From Cokeromyces recurvatus (lineage: Eukaryota > Mucoromycota > Mucoromycetes > Mucorales > Mucoraceae): 64,000 nucleotides of DNA. The notes under the pieces were generated by a model. It did no database searches, had not been told where the DNA came from, and saw only the letters and a list, made by a program, of their open reading frames with translations. Of the stretch, positions 61,217 through 64,000 are shown in pieces (the first letter of the stretch is position 1; each line of letters begins with the position of its first letter). The stretch is taken from assembly GCF_025118155.1 (NCBI RefSeq), contig NW_026251431.1:119597-183596 (forward strand). Reading direction: 5' to 3'. Position numbers and translations under genes: made by a program.

Positions 61217-63330
61217 CTATAACAGCCAGAACGCTTCACAAATAAAAAACAATGTTTGAAGGGTTTTTAAGCTAACAAATGATGAAAGCTCTTCCAAAGA
61301 TCTTGGAAACATCATATAGGCAATTTCTATCATTTCATATACTTTATGATGGGGAAGTGAGAACAGATAGAATGTAATACTAAAGCCTATAAATATGATG
61401 ATGATTAGCATTTTTACCATATACCAAAGAAACATAGATATATCATGTATCTGGAAGGCGAGAGCATGTTCAAGTTTGTTGTGATCAACCGAATCTTTTA
61501 CAAGAATACCTAGTCTCAAAAGATCATGACAAAGAGCATGATAGCCACAGACGCTAGACTTTGCTTTTACTTCCCCATGACCCAAATTAAAGCCGTACCT
61601 CAGTTGATGGATTTTTGTTATTGTTATGATTGTAGTCGTATTTACAACTAAGTTAATAGAAATAAACTATCATTTATTTAAATAATAAAGAGTTTATTCG
61701 AATAAACTAGTGTATTGTATTTCACAGCATAATATTCATTCTACTCTCAGTTTTGATAATAGTCATTGTTAGAGTATTCGAGCATTAAAAATGATTATAT
61801 ATATTGCATTACGTAATAATAAGAGTTCAATAGGTTTATGACCGTTATATTCAATTACATAGTTATTGATACAAGTCATACATATTATATATACATCCAT
61901 AATGGTGTATATTGTTATAGAGGGAATATTCACTGTAAATTAATATTAACGCGTTGCTCATCCCAAAGACAATAATAGTGTATATTTTTAATATCAGCAA
62001 CAGCTCCGGCAGAAATCTGCATACTGCATGCAGAGTGATTCGGAGACAATATTTGTGCATATTTGTGCATATTTGTGCATAAAGGCTTTATTATAGCAGT
62101 ATTCACTTATCTAAATCACACTCATATTAATATGACATACCTTACAAAAACATATAAATAGCACTCGTCATTTTTCCATATTATTTTCTTCTTGTACAAT
62201 TTTTGTATTATTTTATCTTTAATAAAACTATACGAAGTTTTCACAGACTTGTCTTTTCTTTTTCTCTTTCCTTATCTTTGTACTCAAAACAGTTATGGTG
62301 GCACCAGGTCGGAAGTCGTTGTTCTCCTCCTGCTTTTTGTTGGACCATCTTAAAATGGTATGCCTCTCAGTGTCTGCAATAAGCTCAGAGAGAATAGGAT
62401 CAAAATAAATGCTAAAAAGCTCCGTCTCTCCAATTTTGATTACATCCTTTAATGCATGCAATGGTAATTTTTACATACTATTTTATTTGGCAGTGTTTGT
62501 TAGTGAAACAATAATTACGGCCGTTTTATAGGTATGACTTACGCGTTATTAATACATCGAACAACTCTAGCTTCATAATAGTTCATATTTCTTGCCATTG
62601 TAAGTAAATCTAACTCTCCGTCACATTTTTTCAACTTTCTACTCTCAACTGAATTCACAATTCTGGCAATTTTCATACACACACTATCGTCCAAATCCTT
62701 AGTGTTGGCTTTAATTCTGTTAAAAAGTGTTTCGTATATTGTGTTGATAGACTGTTCAGAAAAGACATCCAATAGTAATGCGCTGCTTTGTTTTGGACTT
62801 AATAATAAGATATTTGTGAGTGCCAGCAGTTTGTGGATATTTGTTTCTAATTTCAATAAATCCTTGGTGGACATATCTCTCGCTTTGTTTTTATACTCAT
62901 CGAAAAGTCTGGTTACATCCATATTATTCTGCAAGCAATGCATATTTTCCTCATCTTCAAGTGTATCTGAATTCTCCTCGAAACTGGTGACTGAACTACT
63001 GTCTCCGTACACGGTGGTCACCTCTTCTGATACAGCTTGGTAAATGTATTCAACTGCCCCATTCTGGGCAGCCAGCTCAGTTTTTCTACGCTTTCTACTT
63101 AGCCAGAAGAGCTAGTAGTCTTCAGTCTTTTTCCAAGATTCAAGATCGCTTAGCAATTTATTTTTTTCTTCCAAATGTTTTTTGATTATATTCTTGTATC
63201 TAGTTTGGGCGTACTGTCGTTCAAGCAAATTGTGTCTTTCAACAAACTTTTTTAACGTAAGGCTTTTACTGTTTTCCATGCACCATTGTGCATCGCTATT
63301 GAGTTTTCTCTGTTTTGTACTACATGACAA
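61217..63330 (-). pseudogene. Decayed member of a repeated Mucorales gene family (RPxA / GEVK motifs)
   Basis: Minus-strand pieces appear in order. Residues SLTLKKFVERHNLLERQYAQ lie in 63330-63112; the frame stops once (TAG at about 63114) and continues without shift through AVEYIYQAVSEEV to 62539. An N-terminal acidic/helical part contains NMDVTRLFDEYKNKARDMS and VFSEQSINTIYETLFNRIKA. Next, 62461-62228 encodes ETELFSIYFDPILSELIAD, LRWSNKKQEENNDFRPGATI. Finally 61585-61217 encodes GHGEVKAKSS, DLLRLGILVKDSVDHNKLEHA, LAFQI and FPRSLEELSSFVSLKTLQTL. I recall similar proteins (PILxxLF..LRW(T/S)N..RPDA..GxGEVK..FQI) in many Mucorales copies with no assigned function. The stretch 61586-62227 has no readable frame. 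It is broken and probably non-functional. Confidence 0.6.
62051..62080 (+). repeat. Three exact 10-bp tandem repeats
   Basis: The unit atttgtgcat is repeated three times head to tail within the unreadable part of the decayed gene. Confidence 0.9.
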
Positions 63331-63339
63331 TTACTGCGT

Positions 63340-63771
63340 CACCAAGACCGCAGCATACATTACTTACTCTAACTATGTATATTACTTTATGAAGTATCCG
63401 CAGCTACTATCAAATAACTATAAATAACTCAACAGAAGGTTATAGTAAATTTAAGATCTAATAATGATGGGATGCTATTGCAAATAACCCCGTCGGAGTT
63501 TCAATTTTCCAATTTCCTTTTTTGGAAATTGACTACGCACACCACGTCTCTTTATAATCATGCAATAAAGTATAGAAAATGTCCAGTTCATTAGCAACGA
63601 AGTAGATACGCAGCCAATAGAAGTGGAATATAATCTGCCGTTCAGAATAAATAGACTGAATAAGAGAAGATTTAAACCATCAGTAAAGGAGTCCGACGTG
63701 AGAAAGAAGAAGTCGAAGTTATGCATGATTTGTGAAGATAGAAAACGTCGGCATAATCAATTGACAACATG
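63340..63771 (+). pseudogene. Fragment of an unknown protein ending in a Cys/His cluster
   Basis: Plus-strand coding-like pieces occur in two frames: TKTAAYITYSNYVYYFMKYP (63346-63420), MLLQITPSEFQFSNFLFWKL (63470-63535) continuing to NHAIKYRKC, then after a shift NEVDTQPIEVEYNLPFRINR and KKKSKLCMICEDRKRRHNQL (to TGA at 63769-63771). The basic C-terminus with CxxC and RRHN resembles zinc-knuckle tails of fungal transposases, but no catalytic domain is visible. It begins close to the start of the minus-strand decayed gene, so the two might be parts of one element. Weak identification. Confidence 0.4.
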
Positions 63772-64000
63772 AGAAAATCAAGAAGACAACACTTATGCAT
63801 CTTTACTACAATCACGATTTTCCCTGTTGTCATATAAACTTTATTTTGTAGCAAAATTAATATAAATATCGAAAAATAATTGATTTTAAATAAAGACAAT
63901 CAATAAATATTATAAAAACTTAATTATATTCTTTGTTATTTTTTGTTTAATACCGTCCACTGCAATCATCTGAGTATATTTTTTACAAGATATAACACAG

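Noticed and set aside
62051..62080. Short tandem repeats as a CRISPR-like array
   Set aside because: Units are 10 bp, directly adjacent and without spacers, in a eukaryotic genome.

Overview
The window is AT-rich nuclear DNA from a filamentous fungus, most likely a Mucoromycota species (Mucorales-like). The reasons are: many short GT-AG introns (about 50-100 nt), single-copy fungal genes with best remembered similarity to Mucorales proteins, very long A/T homopolymers, and decayed Fanzor elements of the type common in Rhizopus/Mucor genomes. No bacterial, organellar, rRNA, tRNA or CRISPR signature was seen. All gene models were built by eye from conserved protein motifs and splice sites; exon sums were checked for reading-frame consistency.

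Layout. 1-4.5 kb: 3' part of a phospholipase D (Spo14/PLD1 type), a small Ser/Asn-rich ORF and a small Cys-tailed protein gene. 5.1-7.8 kb: a broken Fanzor (eukaryotic TnpB-like, RuvC) element. 8.6-17.2 kb: dense housekeeping block: calmodulin-like EF-hand protein, Kelch-BTB (Mds3/Ral2-like) protein, mitochondrial family III CoA-transferase (SUGCT type), NudC-domain protein (NUDCD1), and Rad18 E3 ligase. 17.6-18.8 kb: an unrecognised decayed coding region. 19.3-29.9 kb: TM7S3/TMEM198-like membrane protein, PQQ-like propeller protein, a seven-HMA copper P-type ATPase (Ccc2/ATP7), a small secreted cysteine protein and an F-box protein interrupted by one stop codon. 31.1-38.4 kb: a disordered unknown protein, a 16-exon importin-13/Kap122 karyopherin, the Naa10 acetyltransferase subunit and Sus1/ENY2. 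39.4-40.7 kb: a second, more decayed Fanzor. 41.3-54.6 kb: a compact CNOT1/Not1 scaffold and a Rim15-type kinase with PAS, zinc finger, AGC kinase and response-regulator receiver domains, in convergent orientation. 54.6-64 kb: gene-poor and repeat-rich: a Tc1/mariner-like scrap, a long polyA tract, an approximately 1.35-kb element with long terminal inverted repeats, and a decayed member of what looks like a Mucorales repeat gene family.

The intact genes are scattered eukaryotic housekeeping functions and do not form a cluster. Shared themes are gene-expression control (Sus1, CNOT1, Rim15), copper delivery to the secretory pathway (Ccc2), membrane lipid signalling (PLD), and DNA-damage tolerance (Rad18). 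The most unusual content is mobile: two Fanzor copies, the TIR element, and the RPGA/GEVK gene family at the right end.
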